Part shown: in pieces, positions 39,514 to 48,726 of the stretch | Position numbering within the stretch: the stretch's first letter is position 1 | Layout: every line of letters starts with the position of its first letter | Origin: Marinomonas phaeophyticola | GTDB taxonomy: Bacteria; Pseudomonadota; Gammaproteobacteria; Pseudomonadales; Marinomonadaceae | NCBI RefSeq assembly: GCF_026966905.1 | Contig: NZ_JAPUBN010000016.1 | Coordinates: 1 to 64,000, forward strand | Reading direction: 5' to 3' | Length of the DNA: 64,000 nt | Notes under the pieces: model-generated | What the model was told of the DNA's origin: nothing | Database searches by the model: none | What the model saw: the letters and a program-made list of their open reading frames with translations, nothing else | Program-made: the position numbers and the translations under genes

Positions 39514-41166
39514 TTAAGTTCTGGACGCAATTGAACGACTGAGTAATATCACAGGAATAAGCCCTACTAAGACGATCATAAGGGAAGCTGGCGCGGCATC
39601 GGCTAGTCGTTCATCAGAGGCCAACTCAAACGCTCTTACCGCCAAAGTATTAAAATTAAAAGGCCTCAGGATTAATGTAGCCGGCAATTCTTTCAGCACA
39701 TCAACAAAAACAATCAATAGCGCGGTGAGCACAGACCCTCGAAGCAAAGGCACATGTATTTGTTTCAATACCCCTACCGGCGTTAGTCCTAAAGAACGTC
39801 CAGCCATATCCAAGCTGGGTTTTATTTTCCCTAAGCCGCTCTGTACCGCTCCCAGAGAAACCGCCATAAAACGGACTACATAAGCAAACAATAACGCAAA
39901 GATTGTACCTGACATTAACAAACCGATCTTGTCACCGGTCAAGGCTTTCACGGCATCAATAATTTGATGATCTAACCAAGCAAAAGGAATAATCACGCCA
40001 ATCGCAATAATGGTTCCAGGAAGAGCATAACCTAAACCAGAAACAGAGACTGCAGTGTCAACTGATTTACTAGGAAATAAACGGCTTGCATAGGCTAAAA
40101 GTAACGCACAAGACACTGTCAATAAAGAAGCGATGAAAGCTAAAGACAAGGAGTTCCAAGCCAATTTGAAAAAGCTTTTATCCAGACCTATTGAATCAAA
40201 AAAGGCCCAATACGCCAGTTGTAAGACCGGAAATAAGAAGCCGAAGCAAATAGGTACCAGACAAAAAATTAAGGCCCCTATTCCATAACGCCCTTGCAAA
40301 TGAATTTTACGATTACTCACCTTGCTTAGACCTGAAGAGTGATAACGGATCTTCCTACGAGAATAACGCTCAAGAACGATCAAAATCGTCACGAAAACCA
40401 ACAATATAGAAGCCAGTTGGGAGGCTGCAACGGCATCGCCGAAACCATAAAAAGTGCGAAATATTCCTGTAGTGAAGGTATTCACGCCAAAAAACTGTAC
40501 GGTACCGTAATCCGCTAATGTTTCCATTAATGCGAGTGTAACACCTGCCACAATAGCCGGTCTTGCTAAAGGTAACCCCAGCTTGAAAAACGCCTTTCGA
40601 TTGCTGTAACCTAGTGTGCGGCTCACCTCTAAGGTATTGGAGGATTGCTCTAAAAAAGCCGATCGTGCCATCAAGTAAACATAGGGATACAGCACCAAAG
40701 ATAACATAACGATGGCTCCAGGCAAGGAGCGTACTTTAAAGAACCAATACTCTCCATAACCTAGCCCAGTCATATCCCGAATAAAGGTTTGAATCGGTCC
40801 AGCGTAATCAAATAGCCCAGTATAAGTATAGGCAATGATATAGGCGGGAACCGCAAGCGGCAGTAAGAGTGCAATGGCAATCCATTTATGTCCAGGAAAA
40901 ACGCAAACACTGGTCAGCCAAGCCGTAGGAACCCCTAATAGCAGAACCCCAAACGTTACACCTCCCATCAGATAAAGAGAATTAGCAATGTAGCCAAATA
41001 ACACAGTGTCAACTAGATGGTGCCAAACAGAGGCATCACCTAAAACAACATGGCTTAAAATCACTAAAATAGGCAACGCTAGAACGACAGAAAGGGCGAT
41101 TGATACGCCCTTTAGCCAGCCATTTCCAGTTTTTCCTGAATTGGCAGTTAACACATTATTCGACAT
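39514..41166 (-). CDS. fbpB: Iron(III) ABC transporter permease
   Basis: A fused permease of 550 residues with about twelve membrane segments, made of two binding-protein-dependent transport domains. Each half has an EAA-type loop: SRTLGYSNRKAFFKLGLPLARPAI (about 182-205) and AGRSLGLTPVGVLKQIHVPLL (about 455-475). This duplicated architecture is typical of FbpB/SfuB-type iron permeases. ATG start at 41166, 29 bp after fbpA. Confidence 0.93.
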   Translation of the reverse strand: MSNNVLTANSGKTGNGWLKGVSIALSVVLALPILVILSHVVLGDASVWHHLVDTVLFGYIANSLYLMGGVTFGVLLLGVPTAWLTSVCVFPGHKWIAIALLLPLAVPAYIIAYTYTGLFDYAGPIQTFIRDMTGLGYGEYWFFKVRSLPGAIVMLSLVLYPYVYLMARSAFLEQSSNTLEVSRTLGYSNRKAFFKLGLPLARPAIVAGVTLALMETLADYGTVQFFGVNTFTTGIFRTFYGFGDAVAASQLASILLVFVTILIVLERYSRRKIRYHSSGLSKVSNRKIHLQGRYGIGALIFCLVPICFGFLFPVLQLAYWAFFDSIGLDKSFFKLAWNSLSLAFIASLLTVSCALLLAYASRLFPSKSVDTAVSVSGLGYALPGTIIAIGVIIPFAWLDHQIIDAVKALTGDKIGLLMSGTIFALLFAYVVRFMAVSLGAVQSGLGKIKPSLDMAGRSLGLTPVGVLKQIHVPLLRGSVLTALLIVFVDVLKELPATLILRPFNFNTLAVRAFELASDERLADAAPASLMIVLVGLIPVILLSRSIASRT

Positions 41167-41195
41167 GTTTTCTCAACACTTAAACACTTTTAAGG

Positions 41196-42224
41196 TTATT
41201 TCCAACCAGCAATGTCCATCATCTCAACGGCTTGGCGGTTATTTTCACCTAATTTAGTTAAGTTAAGCTGGTCTGATTTAAACTCGCCATACTTAACCAA
41301 TGACGTAGGGAAAGGATTCCCTCTCACGACTGGATACTCGTTATTCACTTCAGCATACCAAGTTTGTGACTTATCCGACAAAAGATATTCTATTAATTTA
41401 ACCGCATTCTCTTTATTTTCTGAAGACGCCGTTACACCAATACCACTCACATTGACATGAGCCCCACGATCACCCTTACCTTGGTTAGGCCAGAACAAAC
41501 CGAGTTTTTCCGCTATTGCACGATCTTCTGCTTTTTTACTATTTACTAAACGACCGAAATAATAGGTGTTAGCAACCGCAATATCACACTCGCCAGCGGC
41601 AACTGCTTTTAGTTGATCCGTATCACCACCGACTGGAGGACGAGCAAAGTTTTTTACCAATCCGTTAATCCACTCTTGAGTATTGGCGGCGCCATCAACT
41701 TCAATCATGGAAGCGACTAAAGATTGGTTGTAGATGTTACCAGAAGAGCGAATGCATAATCTTCCTTTCCATTTTGAGTCAGCCAAGTTCTCATATCGAG
41801 ACAACTCCGCTGGATCAACACGGTCTTTAGCATAAAAGATAACTCGCGCACGTTGTGATAAAGAATACCAATAGTTATCAGAGTTTTTTAAATTACTTGG
41901 AACTTTTTCATTTAAAACATCACTTTCAACCGGTTGCAGAACACCCGCTTCTTTTGCTCTATGTAAACGACCTGCGTCTACTGTAATGAAAAGATCCGCA
42001 GGACTTGCATCGCCTTCTACTTGTAAACGTCTTAATAATTGATCGTCTGAACCTGTGATTAAGTTCACTGCGATACCCGTATCTTCAGTGAAGTTTTCCA
42101 GTAATGGCAAAATCAAAGACTCTTGACGAGCCGAGTATAAATTCACTTCATTAGAAGCAAACGCCTGAGTAGCAATCACACTTGTAGCAGCAAGTATAGA
42201 AAGAGAGCACACTGTTTTTTTCAT
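41196..42224 (-). CDS. fbpA: Iron(III) ABC transporter periplasmic binding protein
   Basis: Class II periplasmic binding protein of 342 residues with a Sec signal peptide (cleavage after TQAFA, about residue 23). Mature sequence begins SNEVNLYSARQESL. The adjacent tyrosines of NTYYFGRL (about residues 224-231) match the iron ligands of FbpA/FutA proteins. Other family pieces: ADLFITVDAGRLHRAKEAG and YPVVRGNPF. ATG start at 42224. First gene of fbpABC, under a Fur-type site. Confidence 0.95.
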   Translation of the reverse strand: MKKTVCSLSILAATSVIATQAFASNEVNLYSARQESLILPLLENFTEDTGIAVNLITGSDDQLLRRLQVEGDASPADLFITVDAGRLHRAKEAGVLQPVESDVLNEKVPSNLKNSDNYWYSLSQRARVIFYAKDRVDPAELSRYENLADSKWKGRLCIRSSGNIYNQSLVASMIEVDGAANTQEWINGLVKNFARPPVGGDTDQLKAVAAGECDIAVANTYYFGRLVNSKKAEDRAIAEKLGLFWPNQGKGDRGAHVNVSGIGVTASSENKENAVKLIEYLLSDKSQTWYAEVNNEYPVVRGNPFPTSLVKYGEFKSDQLNLTKLGENNRQAVEMMDIAGWK

Positions 42225-42273
42225 AGAATATTCACCTTCAAAAGTAATCTAAAACAATAACCAGACTATAAAT

Positions 42274-42292
42274 GAAAACAATTACCATTACC
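42274..42292 (-). promoter_or_regulatory. Fur box in the fbpA promoter
   Basis: On the minus strand GGTAATGGTAATTGTTTTC matches 14 of 19 positions of the Fur consensus. It lies between TTGGTA (-35-like) and TATAGT (-10-like) with an 18-bp spacer, so bound Fur would block the promoter. The site is 50 bp upstream of fbpA. Confidence 0.7.
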
Positions 42293-42309
42293 AATGACTT
42301 TTAATCAAT

Positions 42310-42339
42310 AACCCATGAAAATCTGACTTTTTATGGGTT
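42310..42339 (-). terminator. Hairpin after the ubiquinone hydroxylase gene
   Basis: A 12-bp stem with one G-U pair (42310-42321 with 42328-42339) and loop of 6, placed 17 bp past the stop at 42356. The T tract on the minus strand is poor, so termination may be weak. Confidence 0.45.
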
Positions 42340-42355
42340 TACAAAGATAATTTAC

Positions 42356-43558
42356 TTAAGCTTTACGATCACCAAAAGCACGATCAACCACCAGACGTTT
42401 TATGGTACTGTTGTGATTAATGAAATTCATTCCAAGGTTGCGCATTTGAACAATAAGAGGCGTCTGTGTTGCATACAATCTCTTAAAAGTTTCCATTCCT
42501 GCTGTCATTTGCAAATTGTTAAGCATTCTAGCTCTTTGATAACGCCTTAAAACAATACTACGACCAATATCATCTTCACGTTTATAGGCATTACTAACCA
42601 CATCAACCAATGCCTTAACATCCGCGAAACCAATGTTGGCGCCTTGACCCGCTAAAGGATGTATCGTGTGTGCGGCGTCTCCTACTAAGGCAATTCGATC
42701 TTTAACATATTCCGTTGCATGGCGCTGCTTTAAAGGAATCGACTGCCTTGATGAAAGCTCGGCCAAAACAGTAAAGCGTTCCGAAAGTGCATAACTTAAT
42801 CGTTGACAAAAACCCGCTTCATCCAGAGAGCAGAGTAGCTCAGACTCCTTTGGTGGCACAGACCAGACGATCGAAGCGAAATATCGACCAGCTACACTTG
42901 GTAAGGGCAAAAACGCTAAAATACCTTCATCTCCAAACGCCTGCCAGGCCGTATTTTCGTGAGAGCGATCAATTTCAATGGTGGATACTATGGCATTATG
43001 CCCATAATCCCATTCTCGACACACAAATCCAGCCTCCTTTCGTACAAAAGAATGTGCACCGTCTGCGGCGATCATGAGCTGTGACTGAATTTTCTTACCC
43101 GATGACAAGGTTATTGCAATGAGATCATCCTGATGCTGAAATTTAACTACTTTCTCACCGAAATAGGCATGTATCTTATGTAATGAATCATTTTTTTTAT
43201 TCAATGCGTCACTTAACACGGCATTTTCAACCATGCATCCCAGAGCAGGGACACCTAGAGTCTCTGCTTGAAATTGAATATTGCTCGTTCCAAGCCCATC
43301 CCAAACATCCATTTTTCGATAAGGCAATAGCCTATCTTTCGGAATTCTATGCCAAACATCGGCTTTTTCTATTAACGCTTGTGAGGCGGCGGAGATCGCA
43401 CTCACCCGAGTATCATAACAAGGCGGAGAGGAAAGTGTGATACATCCATTAGACGGATCAATGAGAGCAACCGATAGATTATTTTGAGCGAGTAGAGACG
43501 CAGTCAAACTGCCAATCATACCTGCGCCAATCACAGCCACATCGTATTTATTTGCCAT
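42356..43558 (-). CDS. ubiI: FAD-dependent ubiquinone-biosynthesis hydroxylase (UbiH/UbiI/VisC family)
   Basis: Flavin monooxygenase adding a hydroxyl to the ubiquinone ring precursor. The 400-residue protein starts with the FAD strand YDVAVIGAGMIGSLTASLL. It has RVSAISAASQALIEKADVWH and a MDVWDGLG block, which look more like E. coli UbiI (C5 hydroxylase) than UbiH. The second FAD motif is RIALVGDAAHTIHPLAGQGANIGF. ATG 43558 with AGGGGAAG upstream. It follows pepP, but the second hydroxylase usually present here is absent, so this enzyme may have broader regiospecificity. The symbol is tentative. Confidence 0.8.
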   Translation of the reverse strand: MANKYDVAVIGAGMIGSLTASLLAQNNLSVALIDPSNGCITLSSPPCYDTRVSAISAASQALIEKADVWHRIPKDRLLPYRKMDVWDGLGTSNIQFQAETLGVPALGCMVENAVLSDALNKKNDSLHKIHAYFGEKVVKFQHQDDLIAITLSSGKKIQSQLMIAADGAHSFVRKEAGFVCREWDYGHNAIVSTIEIDRSHENTAWQAFGDEGILAFLPLPSVAGRYFASIVWSVPPKESELLCSLDEAGFCQRLSYALSERFTVLAELSSRQSIPLKQRHATEYVKDRIALVGDAAHTIHPLAGQGANIGFADVKALVDVVSNAYKREDDIGRSIVLRRYQRARMLNNLQMTAGMETFKRLYATQTPLIVQMRNLGMNFINHNSTIKRLVVDRAFGDRKA

Positions 43559-43597
43559 TCCTACGCTTCCCCTAATCAACTATAAATATTCTTGATC

Positions 43598-44902
43598 TCA
43601 ACCGGTTGTCACAAGTGATTCAATTTCTGAAATCTCTTTTGGTAATCCATGTGTTAAAACATAAGGACCTTGCTCAGTAATAACAATGTCGTCTTCGATA
43701 CGAATGCCAATACCTCGCCACTTAGCAGCGACATCCATATTATCTTTTGAAACATAAATGCCCGGTTCTAACGTTAGTGTCATCCCCGCTTTTAATGGTC
43801 TTGACTCACCATCTATTTTATAAGCACCTACATCATGCACGTCTAAACCTAACCAGTGTCCGGTATTATGCATATAAAATGCTCGATATGCCTTGCTCTC
43901 TATCAAGGTTTTAAGCTCGCCTTTTAACAATCCAAGCTTTATCAAACCTGCGGTAATGGTTTCCACTGCAGCGTTATGACATGACTCATAAGCTTCACCG
44001 ACATTGAGCTTGGCAAAACCAGCATAATACGCATCCAAAACCACTTGATAGAGGGCGGCTTGAGGCTCACTAAAGCGACCATTTGCCGGAAAAGTACGAG
44101 TAATATCAGAGGCATAACACCCTAGTTCACAACCTGCATCAATTAAAACGAGGTCGCCATCGCGAATCTCATCTTGGTTATTAATGTAATGTAAAGTACA
44201 CGCATTCACACCCGATGCCACAATATTGTTATACGCTAGATGGCGCGATCCAGACTTCATGAAGTGATAATTTAATTCCGCCTCCAATTGATATTCCATC
44301 ATAGTTGGTTTCACATTTTGCATCGCCGCTCTATGGGCTTGAACACTGATTTGAGCCGCCTTTTCCATTAGGGCAATTTCTTCATCGTCTTTAATCAATC
44401 GCATTTCGGATAAAATCGGTACAAGATCTCGAATCACTGTTGGAGCAATGGCTCCGGCTCTCGCTCTTTTAGAAAGTGTTGAACGCCAAGACATGACTTT
44501 CTCATTTAACAGCGCATCTTCAAATGGAAACACCACGGCCGATGCGCCATCAAGAAGGGATAACGCGACAGTGTCTAGATGCGCTAGGGGATGTACCTTA
44601 TCAAATCCAAATACATCGGTCGCATTATCTCCATAACGAAACCCTTCCCACTGCTCTTTCTCAATGTCTTTAGGTAATGAGAATAAATGAGAGACGCCAT
44701 CTGCCCCAATAATAAGACAAGCATCTGATTCAGGAAAACCAGTCAGATAAAAGAAGTGGCTATTAGGACGAAACTCATATTCACAATCACTGTTCCGAGT
44801 ACATAAACTTCCTGCTCTCAGTACAACGACGGCCCCCTTAGGCAACGTTGCCATTACTTGAGCACGACGTGATTGATAGCGCGTATTTGATAGTTTCGTC
44901 AT
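43598..44902 (-). CDS. pepP: Xaa-Pro aminopeptidase P
   Basis: Two-metal (Mn) peptidase removing N-terminal residues before proline. The 434 residues follow E. coli PepP (441): SDCEYEFRPNSHFFYLTGF near the N-terminus, metal ligands in VLIDAGCELGCYASDITRTFP and HWLGLDVHDVG, and LEPGIYV and IRIEDDIVIT at the C-terminus. ATG 44902 (MTKLSNTRYQ) has AGGA at good spacing; two in-frame ATGs a few codons upstream are less likely. Part of ygfB-pepP-ubi, as in E. coli and Pseudomonas. Confidence 0.95.
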   Translation of the reverse strand: MTKLSNTRYQSRRAQVMATLPKGAVVVLRAGSLCTRNSDCEYEFRPNSHFFYLTGFPESDACLIIGADGVSHLFSLPKDIEKEQWEGFRYGDNATDVFGFDKVHPLAHLDTVALSLLDGASAVVFPFEDALLNEKVMSWRSTLSKRARAGAIAPTVIRDLVPILSEMRLIKDDEEIALMEKAAQISVQAHRAAMQNVKPTMMEYQLEAELNYHFMKSGSRHLAYNNIVASGVNACTLHYINNQDEIRDGDLVLIDAGCELGCYASDITRTFPANGRFSEPQAALYQVVLDAYYAGFAKLNVGEAYESCHNAAVETITAGLIKLGLLKGELKTLIESKAYRAFYMHNTGHWLGLDVHDVGAYKIDGESRPLKAGMTLTLEPGIYVSKDNMDVAAKWRGIGIRIEDDIVITEQGPYVLTHGLPKEISEIESLVTTG

Positions 44903-44940
44903 AAGTTTATCCTGCATCATTATGTCTTAATAAAGCGATA

Positions 44941-45531
44941 TTAGTGAACTCTGTTATTATTTTGTTGCTCTGCATCAGGCTTAACATCGTGATGCTCAGA
45001 ATACAGCATCATGGCCGATAGACGTGCGTATTCTACTAATTCAGTCAAATCCGTTTCATTATCATTATTATCTTCTAGGTCTTGCATCTCTAACTGCATC
45101 GCCGACACATTCGCAAAGTCTTTTAACACCTGCTTAGTTTCATCAGATAAGTGATCCTTTCTACCTGATAGGCCATAACCCGCTAAAAAACCATGAGACC
45201 ATTGCGCTAAGGTAACACCTCGCTCACTTAAGGGTGCATCTTCATCTGCAATCGCAGGCACTAATCCATATTCTCCATTTTGAAACAAACTCAAAGTAGA
45301 GGTATACAACTCAACAATGGCTTCGCGGCTTTGGTCTTCTTTCCATGATTCAATATCACAAAACTCAACCACCATAACTAACCAATCTTCCAAAGGTAAA
45401 CTCACACCAGAAGCGAGGTATCCACACAGTTGACCGTGTAGCTCAGCAGGCGACGCCGAAATAGATTCAGTGACAAAAACATCAGCTAACAGATCAAAAT
45501 CTAAAGCCTCTTTTAATACTTCCGTAGACAT
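44941..45531 (-). CDS. YgfB/YecA family (UPF0149) protein
   Basis: All-helical cytoplasmic protein of 196 residues. Family landmarks are SPAELHGQLCGYLASG (about residues 27-42), WSHGFLAGYGLSG and the C-terminal LVEYARLSAMMLYSEH. It stands directly upstream of pepP, exactly where ygfB is found in E. coli and Pseudomonas. In those organisms YgfB has a regulatory role. Its molecular function here is not evident. ATG start at 45531. Confidence 0.9.
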   Translation of the reverse strand: MSTEVLKEALDFDLLADVFVTESISASPAELHGQLCGYLASGVSLPLEDWLVMVVEFCDIESWKEDQSREAIVELYTSTLSLFQNGEYGLVPAIADEDAPLSERGVTLAQWSHGFLAGYGLSGRKDHLSDETKQVLKDFANVSAMQLEMQDLEDNNDNETDLTELVEYARLSAMMLYSEHHDVKPDAEQQNNNRVH

Positions 45532-45569
45532 GGAAAATCAACCTAATTACAAAATAAAAATAGAAAGTG

Positions 45570-45593
45570 AAAAGCCGCAAAACAGCGGCTTTT
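45570..45593 (-). terminator. Terminator after folD
   Basis: A 9-bp stem AAAAGCCGC/GCGGCTTTT (45570-45578 with 45585-45593), loop AAAACA. The T's are inside the stem on the minus strand and no long T run follows. It lies between folD and ygfB. Confidence 0.65.
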
Positions 45594-45651
45594 CGTCAAT
45601 ACATCACCCAAAGATTATAGGCATGCAGTGCTGATTCACAATACATTAAGA

Positions 45652-46494
45652 TTAGCTCAAATGCTTCAAGCCAGATTCTAATGTTTGTAAAATCAAAGTA
45701 TTAATCGTCATTGGCCCAACACCACCAGGTACTGGTGTATAAGCAGAGGCTCTTTCTAGCAAAGGCGCTAACTCAATGTCACCAACACCACCAGGGTGGT
45801 AACCAGCATCCACAACAACGGCGCCATCTTTAATCCAAGATGCTTTGATTAACTCTGGTCGACCCACAGCTCCCACAATCACATCCGCCTGATTAACTAA
45901 TTCAGGTAAGTTTTTCGTGCGTGAGTGACAAATAGTGACAGTAGCATTCGCATTCAGCATCATCAACGCCATTGGCTTACCTAAAATCGGACTACGGCCA
46001 ACAACCACAACATGCCTACCTTCAAGATCAATATCATAGTTTTCAAGCAAACGCATAATACCAGCTGGAGTAGCGGCTCCATAAGCAGGCTCTTGCATTG
46101 CCATACGTCCGAAACCTAAACAAGTAACACCATCAACGTCTTTATGGGCCGCAATAGCATCAAAACAAACGCGTTCGTTAATTTGTGGAGGAACAGGATG
46201 CTGTAATAAGATCCCATGGACATCAGGGTTATTATTAAGTGTTTCTATTTGAGAAAGTAACTCATCTGTGGTGGTTTGCTCAGGCAATTCAATTGCCATA
46301 GAGTCCATACCAACACGTCGACAAGCGTTACCTTTCATTTTAACGTATGTTGCAGAAGCTGGATCGCCACCTACAAGTATGGTTGCCAAAATAGGGGTTC
46401 CGCCAGTACGACTTTTTAATTCAGCAACTTGTGCTTTCAAACGAGTTTCAGTTTCCGCGGCACAATGCTTGCCATCAAGAACCAGTGCAGTCAT
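45652..46494 (-). CDS. folD: Bifunctional methylenetetrahydrofolate dehydrogenase/cyclohydrolase
   Basis: Interconverts methylene-, methenyl- and formyl-tetrahydrofolate. The 280 residues have the catalytic Lys region [17 protein letters not shown] (about 48-64), the substrate block [13 protein letters not shown], and the NADP site [18 protein letters not shown]. The C-terminus carries [19 protein letters not shown] start at 46494. Single gene with its own terminator, downstream of recJ by about 85 bp. Confidence 0.97.
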   Translation of the reverse strand: MTALVLDGKHCAAETETRLKAQVAELKSRTGGTPILATILVGGDPASATYVKMKGNACRRVGMDSMAIELPEQTTTDELLSQIETLNNNPDVHGILLQHPVPPQINERVCFDAIAAHKDVDGVTCLGFGRMAMQEPAYGAATPAGIMRLLENYDIDLEGRHVVVVGRSPILGKPMALMMLNANATVTICHSRTKNLPELVNQADVIVGAVGRPELIKASWIKDGAVVVDAGYHPGGVGDIELAPLLERASAYTPVPGGVGPMTINTLILQTLESGLKHLS

Positions 46495-46578
46495 GACAAA
46501 ATAACTCCTGCAAAAAATAAGGTGGATGAATGAGGGAGCAACATTATAGCGTAAATATTCCCAATGCCGCAGCCAATG

Positions 46579-48309
46579 TCAGTGAATTGCTTCAATATAA
46601 TCCACTAATAACTGTAGATTACGCTGACCTCTGAACTCATTAATTTCTAATTTATACACAAGACGCGCTCTTTGTGCCGAATTAGGCCATTCATCTAGAT
46701 CAGTGAAAAACGCGATGGCGTCTAATAAGAGATCAGATTGAGGTTCTTTTACTAAGAGTTTTAAATGTTTTTCACCTACAATTCGCTGTTGTAGTATCTC
46801 AAATTCTCCATCAAAAATAGGTTCTGGAAAATTCTGCCCCCAAGGGCCACTGTTCCGAATTAATTCCGCAAAACTTAAACTAAAGTCTTCCGGAGACAAA
46901 TGACCATCGGTCACAATACGTGCCTCTAACTGATCCTCACTAACGAGTTCAGTAACAACCTCATCAAATGCTTTAGAAAAGCGTGAATAATCTTCTTCTT
47001 GAATACTCATCCCTGCAGCCATAGCATGCCCACCAAACTTACTTAACAAGTCAGGAGAACGCTTAGCAATAACATCCAATGCATCTCGAATGTGCAACCC
47101 AGGAATAGAACGAGCAGAACCTTTAATAACCCCTCCGTCTGCCCGAGCAAATGCAATGACTGGTCGATAGCACTTGTCTTTCATTCTTGATGCCAGAATG
47201 CCTATAACACCTTGATGCCATTCTGGATCATAAAAGCACACCCCGTTTGGCAAGTTTGTCTCCTCTAAGAGGTCTTGCAAAACGAACTCGGCCTGAGCTT
47301 TCATATCCGACTCAATACTTTTTCTTTCACGATTCAATTGATCAAGCTTCTGCGCAATCGACCTTGCATGTATATTACTTTCACTCAATAAACACTCAAT
47401 ACCGACAGACATGTCATCTAGTCTTCCAGCCGCATTCAGTCGAGGACCAACCACAAATCCTAAATCTGAAGCCTTAATTTGCGTGTAATCACGCCCACCA
47501 ATAGTCAGCAATTCCAGAATACCCGGTCGCGCTAGACCGGCACGAATTCGCTGAATACCTTGATACACCAAGACCCTATTATTAGCGTCTAGGGACACCA
47601 CATCAGCCACCGTACCTAACGCCACAAGATCTAAATAATCAGCCATTTTAGGTTCTTTAATATGCTGCGCTGTGAACCATTTTCGAGCACTTAATTCAGC
47701 CCTTAATGCACTCATTAGATAAAAGACCACGCCCACGCCAGCCATAGACTTGCTGAGAAACTCGCAACCTCGCTGATTAGGATTCACTATCGCATCGGCA
47801 TTTGGCGTTTCATCTCCAGGTAAATGGTGATCAGTAACCACCACTGTCATGCCTAATGATTTAGCCGCCGCGACACCATCAATACTGGAAATGCCATTGT
47901 CTACTGTCATCAAAAGGTCTGGCTTTCTTTGCTCCGCAACCTCAACAATTTCAGGAGTCAACCCATAACCATATTCAAACCGATTCGGTACTAGGTATTC
48001 TGGATCGATGGCACCCATCGCCGTTAACGCAAGAATCCCTAGTGTAGTACTGGTTGCACCATCCGCATCAAAGTCACCAACAATTAAAATTCGCTCACCA
48101 GCTTCAATCGCATTTGCCAACAGAACCGCGGCCATCTTTACGCCCTTAAGTGGCTCAGGACGTAACAGGGAGTGCAAACGATAACCTAACTCTTCATCAG
48201 ATCGAACCCCTCTTGAATACAAAATTTTCTGTAAAGTTAAAGGGTAACGCTGAGAAAAAGGCGCAAACGAAACGTCGATCTGACGTTGTTTTATGTGTTT
48301 TTTTATCAA
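46579..48309 (-). CDS. recJ: Single-stranded-DNA-specific 5'-3' exonuclease RecJ
   Basis: DHH-family nuclease for recombination and mismatch repair. The 576 residues match E. coli RecJ (577) throughout: VGDFDADGATSTTLGIL (DHH motif I, about residues 77-93), TVDNGISS, VVTDHHLPG (the DHH motif), LGTVADVVSLDANNR and the DHHA1 motif SKFGGHAMAAGMSI. The start is TTG 48309 with GGGGAA upstream and an in-frame stop just before it, so no earlier start is possible. thrC and dsbC lie nearby, but rsmE and a small ORF separate them. Confidence 0.95.
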   Translation of the reverse strand: MIKKHIKQRQIDVSFAPFSQRYPLTLQKILYSRGVRSDEELGYRLHSLLRPEPLKGVKMAAVLLANAIEAGERILIVGDFDADGATSTTLGILALTAMGAIDPEYLVPNRFEYGYGLTPEIVEVAEQRKPDLLMTVDNGISSIDGVAAAKSLGMTVVVTDHHLPGDETPNADAIVNPNQRGCEFLSKSMAGVGVVFYLMSALRAELSARKWFTAQHIKEPKMADYLDLVALGTVADVVSLDANNRVLVYQGIQRIRAGLARPGILELLTIGGRDYTQIKASDLGFVVGPRLNAAGRLDDMSVGIECLLSESNIHARSIAQKLDQLNRERKSIESDMKAQAEFVLQDLLEETNLPNGVCFYDPEWHQGVIGILASRMKDKCYRPVIAFARADGGVIKGSARSIPGLHIRDALDVIAKRSPDLLSKFGGHAMAAGMSIQEEDYSRFSKAFDEVVTELVSEDQLEARIVTDGHLSPEDFSLSFAELIRNSGPWGQNFPEPIFDGEFEILQQRIVGEKHLKLLVKEPQSDLLLDAIAFFTDLDEWPNSAQRARLVYKLEINEFRGQRNLQLLVDYIEAIH

Positions 48310-48413
48310 TGTTTATTCCCCAAAATTACGTAACAACTAAGCTTATAAATAGCCAAAATAAACCCTAAACGGCTCACTTCTATTTAATTCCGCTCAAAAA
48401 AAGAACGATTAAT

Positions 48414-48537
48414 TTGACAAACACACGTTGGAGCTTTAACTTGGAAGACCTACACAAGCGCTGCAGTGCAAATTGTAGTTCTCTGTGTATACCTCTAGCC
48501 CGTATTTCGAGATTTATTTTCGACCTGCGGGTTTTTT
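48414..48537 (+). ncRNA. Possible small RNA: promoter, short transcript and terminator without ORF
   Basis: A perfect -35 TTGACA (48414-48419) is followed by a weak -10 (TAACTT) after 17 bp. About 60 nt further on, a GC stem (AGCCCG/CGGGTT, around 48497-48533) runs into six T's. Together they could define a transcript of roughly 90 nt ending near 48537. I cannot match it to a known RNA family. The terminator could instead simply insulate the small gene at 48565. Confidence 0.3.
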
Positions 48538-48564
48538 AATGGCACTTATTCTATTTGAAGTACT

Positions 48565-48714
48565 ATGGTTTTAAAAATAATCTTTGCGGCTCTTGGTTTA
48601 TTTCTAATCGTGCTGGGCATTCAAAAATCCAGTGTCATCGACCTTATCTTAGGTAGCGCTTTTTTTGCATTTTCGGTTTATGACCTATATCGCAGTCTGA
48701 ACAAGAAGGGCTAA
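48565..48714 (+). CDS. Small membrane protein of unknown function, 49 residues
   Basis: ATG to TAA gives 49 residues. Residues about 3-19 (LKIIFAALGLFLIVLGI) form one hydrophobic helix. A second hydrophobic stretch (IDLILGSAFFAFSVY) is followed by a Tyr/Arg/Lys-rich end, so it looks like a two-helix inner-membrane protein. The composition and clean length suggest a real gene. The ribosome site is only a weak GAAG. It converges on rsmE with a 12-bp gap to the restored rsmE stop. No family recognised. Confidence 0.55.
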   Translation: MVLKIIFAALGLFLIVLGIQKSSVIDLILGSAFFAFSVYDLYRSLNKKG

Positions 48715-48726
48715 CAGCAAAAGACA

